The notes below the pieces were generated by a model. It was not told the origin of the DNA. It did no database searches and saw nothing but the letters and a program-made list of their open reading frames with translations. From the NCBI GenBank assembly GCA_037074705.1, contig CM073590.1, forward strand, positions 10,052,001 through 10,116,000: 64,000 nucleotides of DNA, written 5' to 3'. Made by a program: the position numbers and the translations under genes. This DNA is from Zhengitettix transpicula. Its lineage: Eukaryota > Arthropoda > Insecta > Orthoptera > Tetrigidae. This document shows positions 1 to 13,392 of this stretch, piece by piece (the first letter of the stretch is position 1; every line of letters begins with the position of its first letter).

Positions 1-94
1 AACAAGCGCTTTTCGAAGGAAAATTTACTATTAAGAACATGGTTGAAATCATTGTACAAGAAATATTTGTACATGCATAAATTTTGATACATGC

Positions 95-594
95 TAATAC
101 GACCGATATTTGTGTTGAATAAATATATTTCGCGATGATTGAGATTCATAAAATTCCTCTGCATGTTCTCTGTGTATAACTTCAACTCCTTTCGGGTTTG
201 GGAGGGGAGCAACCTTGGGTTGGATTGGCATTACATAAAAATAACGCAATACAATCGATATTGGAGTCGAATCCGGGGTTATGGTTGCCACTGAGTTTAA
301 TTATGACATTCAACTTGCCGTTTAGCTCCCATAAGCAGGGGCGGTCGGGTGTTTGAAATTTTCAAACATGTTAAACGGTCGATATTTGCGTAGAATAAAT
401 ATTTATGGCATTGATAGTATTTCTACCGATGTTGTTTGTGTATAATTTTAACCCCTTTCGGCACGGGAGTGGAGCACGATTATGGGTGGAGGTGGAAGAA
501 CAATACATAAAAAAACGCAAACGCTACCGATATTGGAATCAAATTGAGTGTTATGGATATATGATAGCCCGGGAAACGTCGTGCACCCAGATAG
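95..594 (+). mobile_element. Helitron-like element, 3' end with two tandem units
   Basis: Two diverged copies of a roughly 275-bp unit start near 101 and 378. Each begins with a CGATATTTG...GAATAAATAT block, then a stretch ending in GTATAACTT or GTATAATTT, a GGGAGGGGAGCA-like block, an ATAAAAAAACGC block and a GTTATGG block. The array closes with CCCGGGAAACGTCGTGC followed by ATAG at 591-594, a decayed form of the hairpin plus CTAG-T ending of Helitrons. The same units make up the better-preserved element at 44774-45853. No Rep/helicase coding sequence is present, so this is a non-autonomous copy. Its 5' end may lie outside the window. Confidence 0.6.
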
Positions 595-2090
595 TTTTTA
601 ATATAATAACACCAAATTATAACAACTGAGTTTTAAAAATTTGTTCGAGATATCATTATGTTTTAATTAAACAGTATTTTCCTTTTCACTCCGACAAGGT
701 AGATTCTTCGATTTAGAAACTTTTATCGTGATTAGAACACTAAAGCTGAGACACGTAAAGAAAGCTGGCTTGAATATATCAATATACATAAAAAAAATTA
801 CATACGATATCGTGAAAAGTTTTTCACGTCTACAGATTGTACTTGTAATTACTCAAATGAAACATCGTTCTTTATTTCTGAAGTAGTAAATTTAATAAAC
901 ACTTCATTTGCAGTCTCTGATTTCTCAACCGTTTTAGTAATAACTGCACACTCTCATTTAAGTAGATTTATATTTACTTTCTATCAGTTCTAACACATGT
1001 AAACATGAATATTGTAAATTTATATGGCCAAGGTATAGCATGCTCGATCTTCAAGAAAATATAGCCAACTGGATATGAAGTCAATACAATGTCGCAGAGA
1101 GACTAGACCCTGAATTATTGGTTGAAATGAGGGATATATCACGTTTGTAATTAATTAAAATATATTCAAATCGATTATTTCAACCAATGGAAGAGAACCG
1201 TATTCGGCTAATGCATACTCCCAAATATTGGCATATTGTTTAGAAACTTGAACGATTTTATCAGTAAGGAAATTTGATATGTGACCATTTGTAAAACAAA
1301 TGAAGTGAACGCTTAAGGATGGTAGATGGTTTATACACACAGAGAGATCTGAATTTGTACCCACTAAATGAAAACGATTTGAGGGACGACAGACAAATCT
1401 AAAAAACTTGGGAGAAAAGTTCATGAGCGGTACATAAGTACAGAAAAACATGCTGGAGGTCAATAATTATAATAATAAGAATCAATAATAGATCCTGTAT
1501 AGAATTTAAGTTTCGAGGATGTTGAATATGTCGGAGTGTACATTTTTGTATATTTTAAATATGTAAATATTTAATCAAGACTCAATTTTATAAATTCATT
1601 TATTTATAGTTGAATAGCTCATTTTGGCTATTTACAGGCATATAATATAAGTAACAACACATTGTGATGAAGATTAATAGTGACTATTTACATATTAAGT
1701 TATTTATACATTTCTTCTATAACTTCTTTTTCTGAATAGGAGTTGCTAAAGACAAATGAAGTTAGCTCATCTTTAAAATGACTTAAGTTATTAGATTATT
1801 ATTCAATCCTTTGTGGCGCTTTGTTAATGATTAGATTCCTGAATAATATTTTTTTTACTATCTCTACGAACTATACAGACGTTTATTCATTTATGTAGAT
1901 GAGAGGCAATGTTTAAATGAAATAATAATAAGTGATATTGCTACATAATACAATGTTTCATACAATATAAAAATAAATTAGTAATTTAGTAATTTGATAT
2001 AACATCTTTATATTTAAGTAATTCTAATTACATAAATAAGTAGGAAAATAAACTCAATTTAATAATAAAAGCCCGGTCACCAATGTCACC
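595..2090. other. AT-rich DNA, no gene seen
   Basis: No supported gene, RNA or mobile element. Short frames here have AT-driven composition and no recognisable motif. Confidence 0.6.
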
Positions 2091-2194
2091 AAAACAATAC
2101 TAAAAACCAACTAGTCAACAGTTATTTTATGTGACGATTTGCTTTCTCGCAAATAAAATAACTGTTGACTGGAATTGGTTTTTAGTATTGTTTT
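2091..2194. repeat. long near-perfect hairpin (40-42 bp arms)
   Basis: The left arm at 2091-2130 and the right arm at 2153-2194 are reverse complements except for a small bulge (CTAG against GGAAT). The loop is 22 nt and itself contains ATTTGC/GCAAAT, so pairing can continue inward. The arms carry the motif ATAAAATAACTGTTGACT. A hairpin this long could be a miniature foldback element or a transcribed hairpin RNA; no second copy was seen in this window. Confidence 0.8.
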
Positions 2195-4602
2195 ATGCGA
2201 TTCGTATTATATTTTATAACATATAAGTATTCTTAGTTCATAATTTTCAATGGACATGAAATAATTTTTAATTGGAGTGGAATAAATATAATTAATGTGA
2301 TAATTGATTGTATAGGGAAGTCATTCTGGGGCTTGGTTCCTTTGAGGTTGTTATTGATTTAATGTTTCTGGTGTAAACTAAGGCCTGGTGTACAGGTGTA
2401 CGATGGTACAGGAAAACTAACGTATGATAACAACGTATTGCCATCGATTTTTCCATTACAGAGTTCGTACAGAGAAAGGTTTGCCGCTAGCTTACGTCTG
2501 GTTGACAGTTTATTTCTACATTGTATTTTTCTAAAATTTCGTCATAAGTTCGACGTAATAGAGAATTATTTTCTTAATTTTTAACACAGAAATTTTAGCA
2601 TTATTTTCTGTATTACTTTAATTCGTGAATTTGTTCATTGTAATCTGGATCGCTGATTAATGAGGCATACTCTAATATTGACCTTAATAAATATAAATAT
2701 AAATCTTGAAAATATCTCTATCTATAATAATTACAATAATATAGAACAATAATGTCTATTAAAGATATGAGTCTTTTTCTCAGGGTACGGTGGGGGTATG
2801 AAAAATACTTAAAATAGCCAATGAATTTTTTAAAAAAGTAATTATCAATTTAGAGTGTGCCTGAATTGATGGTGTTTGTTTAATGAAAAAAACTGGACAT
2901 CCAGCTTACAATGGCACACTGTTGTCGTCCCTGGCATTCCGTCCTATCGTCCGGCAATCTCCGCTTTTGTCCATTTTGTTGTTTGTTGTACAAAAAGTTC
3001 GGAAATCAAACCTTATACTTCAATTTTCTCTGCCAACCAAATTCAAAATAACAACTATACAAAAAAAACGATCCTTCGCCAACAATCTCGTTAAGAAGAT
3101 CCTTTAACAACAATCTCTTTTTCTCAGCGATTAAATTTTCGCCAGTGATGATTATTAAACACGTCAAAGAAATACACCATTTCAAAGAGTATTCATTACA
3201 ATGTAATACAGCGGATGTATGTATAAAGAATTTAGCATTACTTATAATTAGTTCTATAACTTAGAGTTTTGAGTGGATTTGCATTTATGATTCCTGAAAG
3301 TCAGTTGTTGACGATTACGCCGTGCTCTTTTACCTAATTAACAGTTGTTAATAGTTCCGTTTCCATTGTGTAATTGTAATTGAATAATTTTTTACGTATA
3401 AAGGTAATTGATATGCATTTTTTGTGTTATAGCAAAGATTTTGGTTTGGTCGTCATTCTGTGCTATTTTTTGTATAGATTGTTTGTTTATTGCGCTTAAG
3501 TCATTAATAACCGAATTCCGACTAAATAAGTACTTATTTGTAATACAAAATATCATCTTGAGATCATAAAAAAAATGTTTCAACACAGGCATTAGCCATT
3601 CTAATACATTATTAAACGAATGGGCAGAGAAATCGCTTTCCCTCTTTTATATAAGAAGAGGGAACATCGATTTAGGATCAAAGTCGTACCTTTGTGCATC
3701 ATGAATAAACTATCATTGTACCACACAAATATTTGATTTATCGGTTGAACCGGTTTTCATTCGTATGCAGTGCTGCTTGAATTCCTTACTTCTGCTGAAG
3801 GCCACGATCCTGCGAACAAGAGTGAGAGCGTGCCTGATGTCGCTGTGCTGACTGAAGATGTGTCATTGGCAGTTTGGATTGTTTCGGCACCGGATGTGTC
3901 GTAAGAACGGCGTGGGAAAGGGGCGCCACAGTAGTACAGCCGATCCACGACTCCCAAGGAACGTGATTTCCGCGGCAGCCAGATTTATCGGCCTTCCATT
4001 AATTGTTTGATTGCTTCGCAACACGCCCCCTCGGTGATAGTGTCGAAACGCAGACCTGACCTGGTACCAGCCTAACAAAGGTTTCTCTCTGACAGAAGAA
4101 GAACGAACTGCAATACTTGTCTGCCATTTCATAACTAATTAAGACTGCAACTTGCAGACTGGTCCGATGAAGACTGTAATTTTTCCACGACGATTCCTCT
4201 TTACCTTTTAATTACAGTTTAATGGCTTTTAACAAAAGATTATAGCAAAAAGCCATTAAGCAAATTTTGCGTAATTACCATGAAGATGTTTGAAAATAAA
4301 AATGAGGAAGTTTTATGTTTTTCTAACCAGTAATTTAAAATGTCTGCCTTTGCGAGTTTCTAGATACGCATCCTTAAAAATATAACCATAGAACTCAACA
4401 ATTAAATTCAACTGATAAATACAACAGTTTAATTAATTTTTATGACCTTATTAATTATTCAGGGAAGTACGTGCGAATAACTCAGAATCCTACAGCATTA
4501 TAATCATTATTTGTTGTTTTATTTTATTCGTGTTCTTACAACAGAATTAATTATTATATTGTAGCCCAATTTATATTTCTAATTTAATTTAGAATGATTA
4601 GT
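2195..4602. other. no gene seen; GC-richer island near 3760-4140
   Basis: Mostly AT-rich unannotated sequence. The segment 3760-4140 is clearly richer in G and C, with several CpG dinucleotides, and overlaps two short frames (66 and 89 codons) on the minus strand in different phases. Neither frame shows a family motif. It could be an old exon, a regulatory island or a repeat of unknown type. Confidence 0.4.
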
Positions 4603-4751
4603 GAAATAACCAAACCATAACACAGTCTTCAATTTCACGTTTTTTAAAATTAAAACAGTGCTGTTATATATAGAAATGCGCCGAAAGATACTGTAAATAG
4701 TTTCCGAATTTAAGAATGTAATTGAAGACTGTGTTATGCTTTTGTTATTTC
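4603..4751. mobile_element. MITE with 32-bp terminal inverted repeats
   Basis: The left end 4603-4634 and right end 4720-4751 are inverted repeats matching at all but about three positions; the shared core is CATAACACAGTCTTCAATT. Total length is 149 bp, with no coding capacity. The flanks give only a short possible target duplication (AGT). This is a miniature DNA transposon of undetermined superfamily. Confidence 0.75.
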
Positions 4752-5749
4752 AGTAAGCTAATATAGAATCTCGTTTTAGAGTTCTTACGTTAATTAACCT
4801 TAATTTTTAAAAATATTGGTAGTATTAATTTGAAAAATCATAAATATTTGTTCATAATATGTGATAAATCTCGTGATATATTCAATAGAGATATCCATTT
4901 TCCATGACACCAGTAATATTTCGCTGGCAGTGCCCGTGACTATTTGTTCTTGAATTAATATTAATTATACATTTCATTTTCACGTATTAGCTAATTATCC
5001 TAAGTGAAAATATTTAATTAAAATTGATTTATAAATCTTTGAAGTTAAAACTCGTAAAATTAGTAAAACATGACATTTTTCCAATGAGCAATAGTAACGA
5101 GAACACAAATAAAGTGTATGAATGGTTTTATTATAGTTGATAATAAAAATATCAACATTTAAGTAAATGAAACAAATTTGTAGGTATAACATTTTAATGT
5201 TAGGTCCATTAAATGAAAATAATAATTTCGGTATCTTCCAGCGGCAAATGGCAGAGAAAGGAAAAAAAAATCAAGTACTGGGAATTAATCTCTCCCCTAG
5301 AAATTTCGTCAGTTAGATGAAGTAATGAAGCTGTCAGCCGGAAGAAGCCAAGTTAAATGTTATGCCCATTTTCTGTAAAAGCTGCTACAAACAGGAAATG
5401 TTAGAAGGGTTCGACTAACCTAAACAGTGATTGTGTTTGCTTTTGAATTGCTGTATACAGTATCAGAAGGCCAGTGATCGGAGTGTGGTAAATTTGAGTA
5501 TATTGGGCCGTGGGAGACGTAACAGACGAGTGGCTACATAGTGTAGCAGCCATGAATTGAAATATATTGGAGAAATTATAAACAGGTACATTTCTAATAA
5601 CCTAAGTGATATTTGTAAATATAACGTACTATAATTTTTCCGTTGAGCATAAATTGATTGATTTTTAATTTTGTGTTGTTTCAGTTGAGTATGACTAAAG
5701 TTAGCCGAAAAATACTGTAAGTTATACCGTGTTGACTCAATAAATGTCT
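4752..5749. other. no gene seen
   Basis: AT-rich sequence with no supported feature. A GCCGAAAAATACTGTAA block near 5704 resembles one inside the MITE at 4680, hinting at a related scrap. Confidence 0.45.
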
Positions 5750-6235
5750 GTATTGTATAGTAATTATTTTTTAATTTATAAATAAATAATTATTCGTCCT
5801 TGAGTCAGAAAATTGTTTATTGACATAGAATTAAATTTTTTGTTAAGCATGAGAGAAAATGTAGAACCCAGTAACCATTAAGCTATTCCTTGTCGACTCC
5901 CGATTCGATGCGACATTCCTCCTTAGACCTAAATTCGGTTAACCTACAATTTACTCGTCATCTTTTACTTCATGACCTAATTGAATTAATATTTTTAGAA
6001 ACTCCTCAGGTTCAATAGTCATTCAAAAATTTGAAAGGAAGGCTCATCTGCCTTGCCTGTTGCAACAGAAATTAAACTCGTAGGTGACAATGTCATTCAT
6101 GATATATGCAAAAAATTATTAAATCTGAAGAGGTTCTAAAACATAATTTTCTGACTCAAGACAGTCTATTAATTCAATTATAATACTATAAATGTCAGAT
6201 ATTTTTGCATAATTTTTATTTCATATTTAGTGTGT
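5750..6235. mobile_element. Penelope terminal-repeat fragments
   Basis: Around 5755-5840, read on the minus strand, there is an AATAAACAATTTTCTGACTC block that recurs in the + strand fragment at 45955-46110. On the + strand at 6125 a CTGAAGAGGTTC block is followed by TTTTCTGACTCAAGACAG and later ATGTCAGATATTTTTG, the order seen in the other copies. The hammerhead GAAAC half is lost here. At 6037-6073 lies a TTGCCTGTTGCAACAGAAA block shared with 53684-53702. These are decayed non-coding ends with no ORF. Confidence 0.5.
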
Positions 6236-7197
6236 TTTATTCTCAACTAAAATGTTCAATATAGAGTTGTCGCGATTAAAGCCGGGTTCAAGTTAGTGTT
6301 ACAAATCAGATTCATCGGGATAGAGTAAAATTGTTAATAATTAAAATATTATTTAGGTTAATTAAGACTATTATAACAAATTAATTCATTTTCAACAGCA
6401 TTTAGATTGATGCCAGTAAATTCAACTCTATTAATTATTCTGTCAAATGTTTAATCGATCTAGAAAATTTTTTTTCGTAAAATATTATCAAACGTACGAC
6501 GGAAATGGAAAGTTTTAAATTTTTCGGCCAGAGGTTGACGAATTTGTGTTTTGCCATCAGATATTATATTTTACAAATCACTGGTATGAAATTTAAATAT
6601 CTTAATTACATAACGTTTAAAACATCTATATTCTGTTTATTGTTTACCCGTAGGTATTTTTTCTTCAGTTCTCTTTCTGATGGTCCTTACTACTAACTCG
6701 TTACTGCCCATTTCTTGCTTCAACATTTTCTCACTCATTACTGCCTAATTTTGATGCTGCAAGACTGCTAAATTTCAATTCTCATCCTCAGTTGTTACTG
6801 TTACTTCCTCTTATGTTCTCGTTTCGATCAACGCCTCCCTTGGGTCCGACACTCTACCCCGTATTACAACCATGCAATCAGTATCGTTATCTCTGTCATC
6901 GAAATTTCCAGGTACTATAACTTTCTCCCAGTTGATCACACTCATTTAATGCTACGTACTCCAAGTTGTTTATTTTTTGCATTGTTTCATGATGCATTCA
7001 TGAACTACCGAGTCCCAACAAGCAGAGATATGATTTTTCAACTGACAAAATATTTGTTGAAAATTTATATACATAAATTAATTTTATATAGATATATGAA
7101 AATCTATCACTGACTTGAATTGGTTTGACAATAATTGTCCCGTTTGACGTACACGGAATTGATCATGGCCAGTAACTTGACTGAAAAATGAAAACCG

Positions 7198-7540
7198 TCG
7201 TTATTAGTTATTTATTGAGGTTTATAATGGTCGCGTCGACATCGTGGTCATTGGCGACCCGTATGTTATTACAATAGATTACATAGTGTTACTATTTACA
7301 TACATCGATATTCTTAACATTATTAGCGATTTGGTTTCTATATTTGTTCACTTAGGTTTGCTTCCTCGATAAATATTATTAGGTCCATGGCAGCTGTCGT
7401 TGAAGTACAGAGGTCATAGATGTGGTGTTTTGCAGTTGTAGTTCTTCTGATGCCGTTATATCTACTGCAATAGAAGAGTATATGGGGAATAGTTATTGGT
7501 TGGCTGCATTTTTCACATATTGGTGGAGGGCTGTTGCGTA
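7198..7540 (-). pseudogene. LINE ORF2 C-terminus and 3' UTR
   Basis: Read on the minus strand, the last about 63 codons before the stop near 7338 encode PPICEKCSQPITIPHILFYC followed by YNGIRR, and later MDLIIFIEEANLSEQI. The C-x2-C...H-x4-C cluster and the closing I-x-F-x-EANL motif are the usual C-terminal end of I/Jockey-group LINE ORF2 proteins downstream of the RNase H-like region. The following sequence on the minus strand (CGCCAATGACCAC, then AATAAATAACTAATAA near 7200) looks like the 3' UTR and polyadenylation region. The reading frame is interrupted upstream by an AT microsatellite at 7561-7591, so only this tail is left. Confidence 0.65.
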
Positions 7541-7560
7541 GCGCGATAGTTTTATTATTG

Positions 7561-7591
7561 ATATATACATATATATATATATATATATATT
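7561..7591. repeat. AT dinucleotide microsatellite
   Basis: Nearly pure AT run directly bordering the coding remnant of the LINE tail; it replaces or interrupts the upstream ORF. Confidence 0.95.
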
Positions 7592-7639
7592 TCATTTTAA
7601 TATAATTAGATATTAGCAAGGTTTGAGAGCTTGGCAAGT

Positions 7640-8820
7640 TGGAATTTGACCAGGTGCCGCCGTGCCGGACAATAATCCATTCGGTCCGGACTTGGGCACG
7701 TAGGTTGTTGACCCTCGGAAGTTACCTGGACGGTCGCACCGTGGGAAACGTCTCTGCAAAAATCCCAGAAATTTAATTAACACGTGAACCAATCACATTT
7801 CTTAATTCAGGAAAGATCGATCGAAAATTGATCGACAACATCGATATTTCACATCCAGCGAAGGGGCTGTAAAGAAAGTGTAGCGAGAATTCTCGACGAA
7901 ACGTCGCCAGAGACGGAAGTACAGCCCCAGAGGACTCGGAGAGAACGAGGGTGTCACATGATCACGGCCAGAGATCAACGAGAGTTAACTGCCAAGTGTC
8001 TCAATCCTTGACGCGCCTGGGGGAATTACCGTAAACCATGGTTTAACTTGCGATTAAGGGATCAGATAGTTTTGCCCGGCGGAACACGCATAATTTGTAT
8101 TTATTTTATTTTATTTTTCTCATGTTCAGTTAAATGATTATTAAATTCTGTAAAAAATCCCTTTACTTCATCATTTAAAAAACCTACCACTATAGTTGTT
8201 TAGGAGGTGACTGTGTGTGTGTTTAGAGTGATCCGGAAAACCGTCGTTATAGACTCAAAAAAGAGACGTAACAAGTTCTGGATTTCATCAGCTCCTACGT
8301 AAGGAACTACTCCATTGGTGCAGATTGCTAACGAGACTGGTCTGAGGCGGCTTTCTTGACACACGCATCTATGTTTGCCTGGACGAGATTCAATTACCCG
8401 TGGCAAGAAGCCGACGCTGTGGTCCAGCGGCCGATAGCATCTCTCTGACACCTCATCCGTCCACGTTACGAGCGTAATGGAGCAGCGAGACGAATGCCCA
8501 AAGCGCACCTGTTACTGGGAAAAGAACCGCCTCGTCTCTAAGTCAACGTCTTATTTACACAATCTCCGTCTCTTAAAAGCGCAACACGAATGAATAATTG
8601 TGATAACGAAGCGCTACACCAGTCTCGTTTACCATGCTCAGGGAGTTTGGAAGAAAACGGCTCTGACAGTTGCCTGAGCAATCATTTCAGTATTTTGCAG
8701 CCCCGCTTCAGGGAATCCAGAGAAAATTCAAATAAAATGCTGACCGGTTGCCATAATTGTAACTGGGACACAGAAATTGCAACCTCAATAAATCCTGATC
8801 GTGTCCTGTAGGCTTATTCG
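7640..8820. other. GC-richer stretch, no gene recognised
   Basis: The interval has higher GC and many CpG dinucleotides compared with the flanks. It contains GACGAAACGTCG at 7895-7906, which resembles the 3' half of the hammerhead-like core at 13433 (shared context: an ACGTCG block followed by ACGGA and a C-rich block). Frames of 102 codons (8200-8508, minus) and 73 codons (8590-8811, plus) have no recognisable motif. Confidence 0.35.
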
Positions 8821-11800
8821 AAAGAAATTAATCGCAATCTGAATGATACGCTTATGGCTCTAAAAATTTTAAATAGTGATGCAGACTGAATGACAATATC
8901 AATATTACGAATTACTAATCAGATAAAAATTTTATACAATGAAATACAAATAATAATCTCCCATTCCCAAAACAACGGAATAAAGGATATGGCGCACTGA
9001 AAATTATACGAACTTAAATACTGAAAAATTTAAATAAAAAACAATTAAAAAATATATTAAATCGAGAACAGAACTGCCTTCAATCAAGCTTAGCTCTAAT
9101 GATACGAAAGTGAATTAAATTATGATAGAAAAAATCTGGACAGGGCCTTGAATCAACCCAGAAACACCGCCTACTACGGGGGCACAATAGCCATTAAACT
9201 ATTCTCATCGTCTCTCGTCACATACGAGCTTTCTATATCCGGCGTGATTCAGTAAATTTAAAGTGAGCCTTACTATGCCGTTACCCTAGGTTCTTAATTT
9301 TTCTACCCTAACCTGTTAATAATATTAACTTATAAAATTCTGTGGTTAATTATCTATTACTGGCTAAGTTTTAAAAATAAGGTTCGTTTTTACTAGAATA
9401 AGTCAACACTATCTTTACTTCTGGTGATAATAAATCTTAATTTCGGGTCAATAGTTTGGCCTCCATTTGATCGACATTTATTTCAAAGCTAAACATAATT
9501 TCAATACATTTTAGATCAATTTTTACTGAACGTATTTTTAATTACACGAAACTATAAAACAAACCAGACTTTAGAAATTACATCTCTTTAATTAGTACGC
9601 GATTGGATTCAGTTAAAAAATAATTTACTGAAAAATATTTTTAATGAAAATTTAACTGTTTACTTTTTGTTTCTACTTCCCCTTAAAAGATTTCCAAAAA
9701 ATAATTTTACATCTAGAAACCCAATCACCGAATGTCAAATGATGTACATCAGTCTGATATTTATTTATCTATCTCGAAAGATCCTAATGACTTAAATTTG
9801 ATACGAATTCAAATTAAAAATGAAAGTAAATAAATTCATGTTGTTATCGCACTGCTCTTTGTAATGATGAAAAAAATAATAATAATGTAACTTGTGTGAA
9901 AAGCGATCAATATATTTAACAAATAATATGCTATAACGTAAACGTAGTTGAGCAGCTCGTTCTGGATATTTACAGTAATGTAATATTATTAGCATTGAGC
10001 AATAAAATATTATAATTAATAGAATAACTAACTAATTATATGATAACTTATTTACATTTCAGATTTGTAATTCAGAGTGTTTTAATTATTTTTTTTTACT
10101 GATTAGGAGTCGATAAGGTGAAATAAGGTTAGCTAAGCTTTAAATTGACTTTGGTTAGTAGATAACTGTTTAACTCAGAGTTTATTTGTACTTTCCTATT
10201 TATGGGTCCTATTTACAAATTCAAATAATTTTTCCTGAAAGAATGAAAATAATGGAAATTAGTTCTACCATTTTTTCAAAAAAATTACTTCCTTTTTATG
10301 AAAACACTATTAACAACTGAGTTTTTTTATGTATCCACCATTTAATGTTTATAATAATTTATAGTAATTGTAGTACAAGTAGGTCTACACATCATTGGGC
10401 TGCGCTACAGACGCAATTGAATTAATAAGCAGATATGAAGCTCCACATGCATAGGTTATGGTCTGGCATTAACTTTCCTTCAACTATGGAATACGAAATA
10501 GGATAAAAGGGTACTGAAGGAAAGACTTGAAAACGGATAAAAATAGATCATTACCTAATGTAGGTAATTTGTAGGTATTTAATTTCTTTGAACTGTATAT
10601 TTTCGATCCCAATGTATTTAATGAATTAATTTCCCGTCGTTCGGTCATTAATTGCGGCGTTTCGTGCCATTACACCGATAATCGATGACGTTAAATAAGT
10701 GTTATTCACTATTCTAACTACATCTCTCAGATTATTTTTGTGAAAGGGTGACAGGTAAACTAGATGCTCACAACTTCGTTTCTAGTCGCTTTGGTTCTGG
10801 AAGAGCATCTAGGAACTCCGAAAATTGTGTGAAAACATAAATCCGTATCATATTTAATGATTCATACATAAATTTATAGAAAAAGTTCCAGGTTGGGCTC
10901 GCTCCATCATGTGAGGCGCGTATCCAAATTGACTTTCAGGATGAAGCCAAGAAAATAAATAAAACTCGATCATACTGGAATGTACTCTGCTCATGCGTGG
11001 AAAATGGTCCTTTTATTGGCCAGCACATGTCGTATCTGAAGGAAATTAACTAATGAAGGACTTGTAACACCTCTGACCTGCCGTAGTTAGTCTCGTCTGG
11101 CCTGGCATCTTGAACATGCAAATAACACACCAAGAAATCAACCCTCCAGTAAAATCCCGTGACGAATTTTAGTAGTAAATCAAAATAGATCAATTAAAAG
11201 CACGGAAATTCATCGCCCATTTTATTATATTTTAGAGCAATATTGTACGGGCCGAACGTGACGATGAATTAAATATGGCATTGATTTAATACAGAACATT
11301 AAGTAACAAATAACACAGTGGAACAGAAAATATTTCAGATACGTTAATTTTCCAAATATCGATTGTATTAATTCATTTTATAATATTTTATTTATACTAA
11401 TTCATTATTCTTTAATGATTGAGCATGTCTGTCTGATATGAAATAGGAGCAGCGGATTTGAATTTGATCGTGGGGCATATAACCCGATGCAGGATTAGTT
11501 TCTCAATTTTTTTTGAGTATGGATATAAATAATTTACAAAACAATTAGCTATTAGAGCTTTTAGTTTTAGTGCGAAGAATTTCAACGGATAGAAAATGTC
11601 GTAGATTTTCAACTTATCTTACATTATGGTAAGGAATTATATCACTGTCCGCTAAACGTAATAATTTGAGGTATTGAGGTTCGGTTCTTGAAGCTCGAAT
11701 CATGAAATATTGTAATCTTAAAAAGATTTTACGTCTATGCTATTATTATAGTCAACCGTGTTAACGTTTTGTCACAACATGCACACAATTTTCAATTATT

Positions 11801-12570
11801 TTCTATGTAGAAAGTATAATACTATCTTTAAAGTTTACGGTAGTTCTTAATTTAATAAACGGTAGAAATAGTTTTCTTTTCACTTGTGTGAGGGTATTAT
11901 TAATATATTTTAAAAAGGATGCGGAATTCACAGATGTTAGTGATGTCGGGCGATCCAAGCACTGGCGATGAAGGTTCAAACGCTTAAATAATCAGAACAG
12001 CCGCGTCAGAACCTGTAATATAATGACCTGATGATCAGATGATTCACGCCACAGAATTTTACCGCGAGAGTAATCAGTTTAACCATCACAGGAGATGAAA
12101 TACCCACTGGAAATTTAAATTAAAAATACGTTGTATTGTACAGGAGGAATAAATTAATTGGGGTTATTTTTTTATTATTTATGTATTTTATTTTACAAAA
12201 AGAATAATTGTAAGCAAATTATGGTTAAAGTTTGATCTGGCTAAGCATTCTGGTAGTCGCGGAAAAGTAAAGCAGCCCACAGGCCTCCCATTATGATATA
12301 CAGTTTAACTGTCCCTGGCCACAATATTTTAGCACTTTCGGAGAAGACGCGCAGCCAAATTAGCACCGTGATGAACGTGTGTTCCAGGGTCCTTGAAATT
12401 AGTTGTGTGAAGGGGGAGTGGCTAGCAATAATATTGAGATTTGTGGAGGCACGTATCGGATGGTAATTGGCGAATATCAGCAGATTCCCAAATCTTGCGG
12501 AAAGAATTTCGCAAACGGAAGTGTGAAGGAAACTTTCATAACAAGCAGGAAATCAGTTTTTATTTTAGTT
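8821..12570. other. AT-rich DNA, no gene seen
   Basis: About 3.7 kb with no coding signal, RNA gene or mobile-element end that I can support. Confidence 0.5.
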
Positions 12571-12573
12571 CTG

Positions 12574-12757
12574 GAGCAGTTTTCAGAGAGCAAGTTTGCA
12601 GGTAGTTTGGAAAGAGTTTTGGATAATCTGTGGAGAATTGATAGCGAAGTCGTGAGTTTGTTTTTCTAGTTATGAATTTCGATCAGTTTCAGAGAGTTTC
12701 AATTTTGAGAAGTTTTGTGTAAGTCACTTTTGGACAAGTGATAGCGAAGTCGTGAAG
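12574..12757 (+). repeat. diverged tandem duplication, about 100-107 bp
   Basis: GAGCAGTTTTCAGAGAG at 12574 recurs as GATCAGTTTCAGAGAG at 12681, and GATAGCGAAGTCGTGA at 12640 recurs at 12740. Spacings of 107 and 100 bp show an imperfect two-unit tandem repeat. It overlaps a short frame (12403-12669) that I do not regard as coding. Confidence 0.65.
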
Positions 12758-13392
12758 TGATGCAGTTTCATTTTCGAAGAGTTTTAAAAAGGCAGAGAAA
12801 TTTGCATTGTACGAACCCTGGATTGCTGCCAAAGAGAGGAACTTGTAAGCCAGACGTGTGATCATCTTCCGGGAAGGATTATCATGCGAGAAATCGCGGC
12901 GTCCGTCTGGGACTACCAGGGAAGTCTACTTACCTTCCAGATCCTTATTAATCGGATAAGTACTGAGATGACATTCCCATCGAAGCTAGTTTATGAATTC
13001 CGCAACAGCCAACAATCGGCTAAGATTTTTCACCGCAGTATTTTGAGTCCCCAACTCCCTGTGAAAAAGTGTCATTGTTCTGTTTTTATGTAAGTAAAAA
13101 GCCGGTAAAAATTTCAAATGGGTAATTAGAGCAGAAAGATAATTTTTACGTGTAATTAAAAATATAAATTATTAATAATTGTATTTAATTATACTGTTAA
13201 ATATTTTCAGAAATAAAAAATTAAATAAATTAAATATCTTCAAAATATACAGTAACCTCCGACCGTTACCAGAAAAAATATTACAATTCGGACGTAAATC
13301 CGAGAAGGTTTCATTAATTATATTAACAGGACAGGCCTTCAATATATAAAAATATGTTTGGAGAAAAGAGGAAAGGACTAGAGGAATTGAAA

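Noticed and set aside
8390..8480. tRNA-like A/B boxes on the minus strand
   Set aside because: A GGGTAATTGAATCTC stretch resembles a B box, but no credible A box at the right distance.
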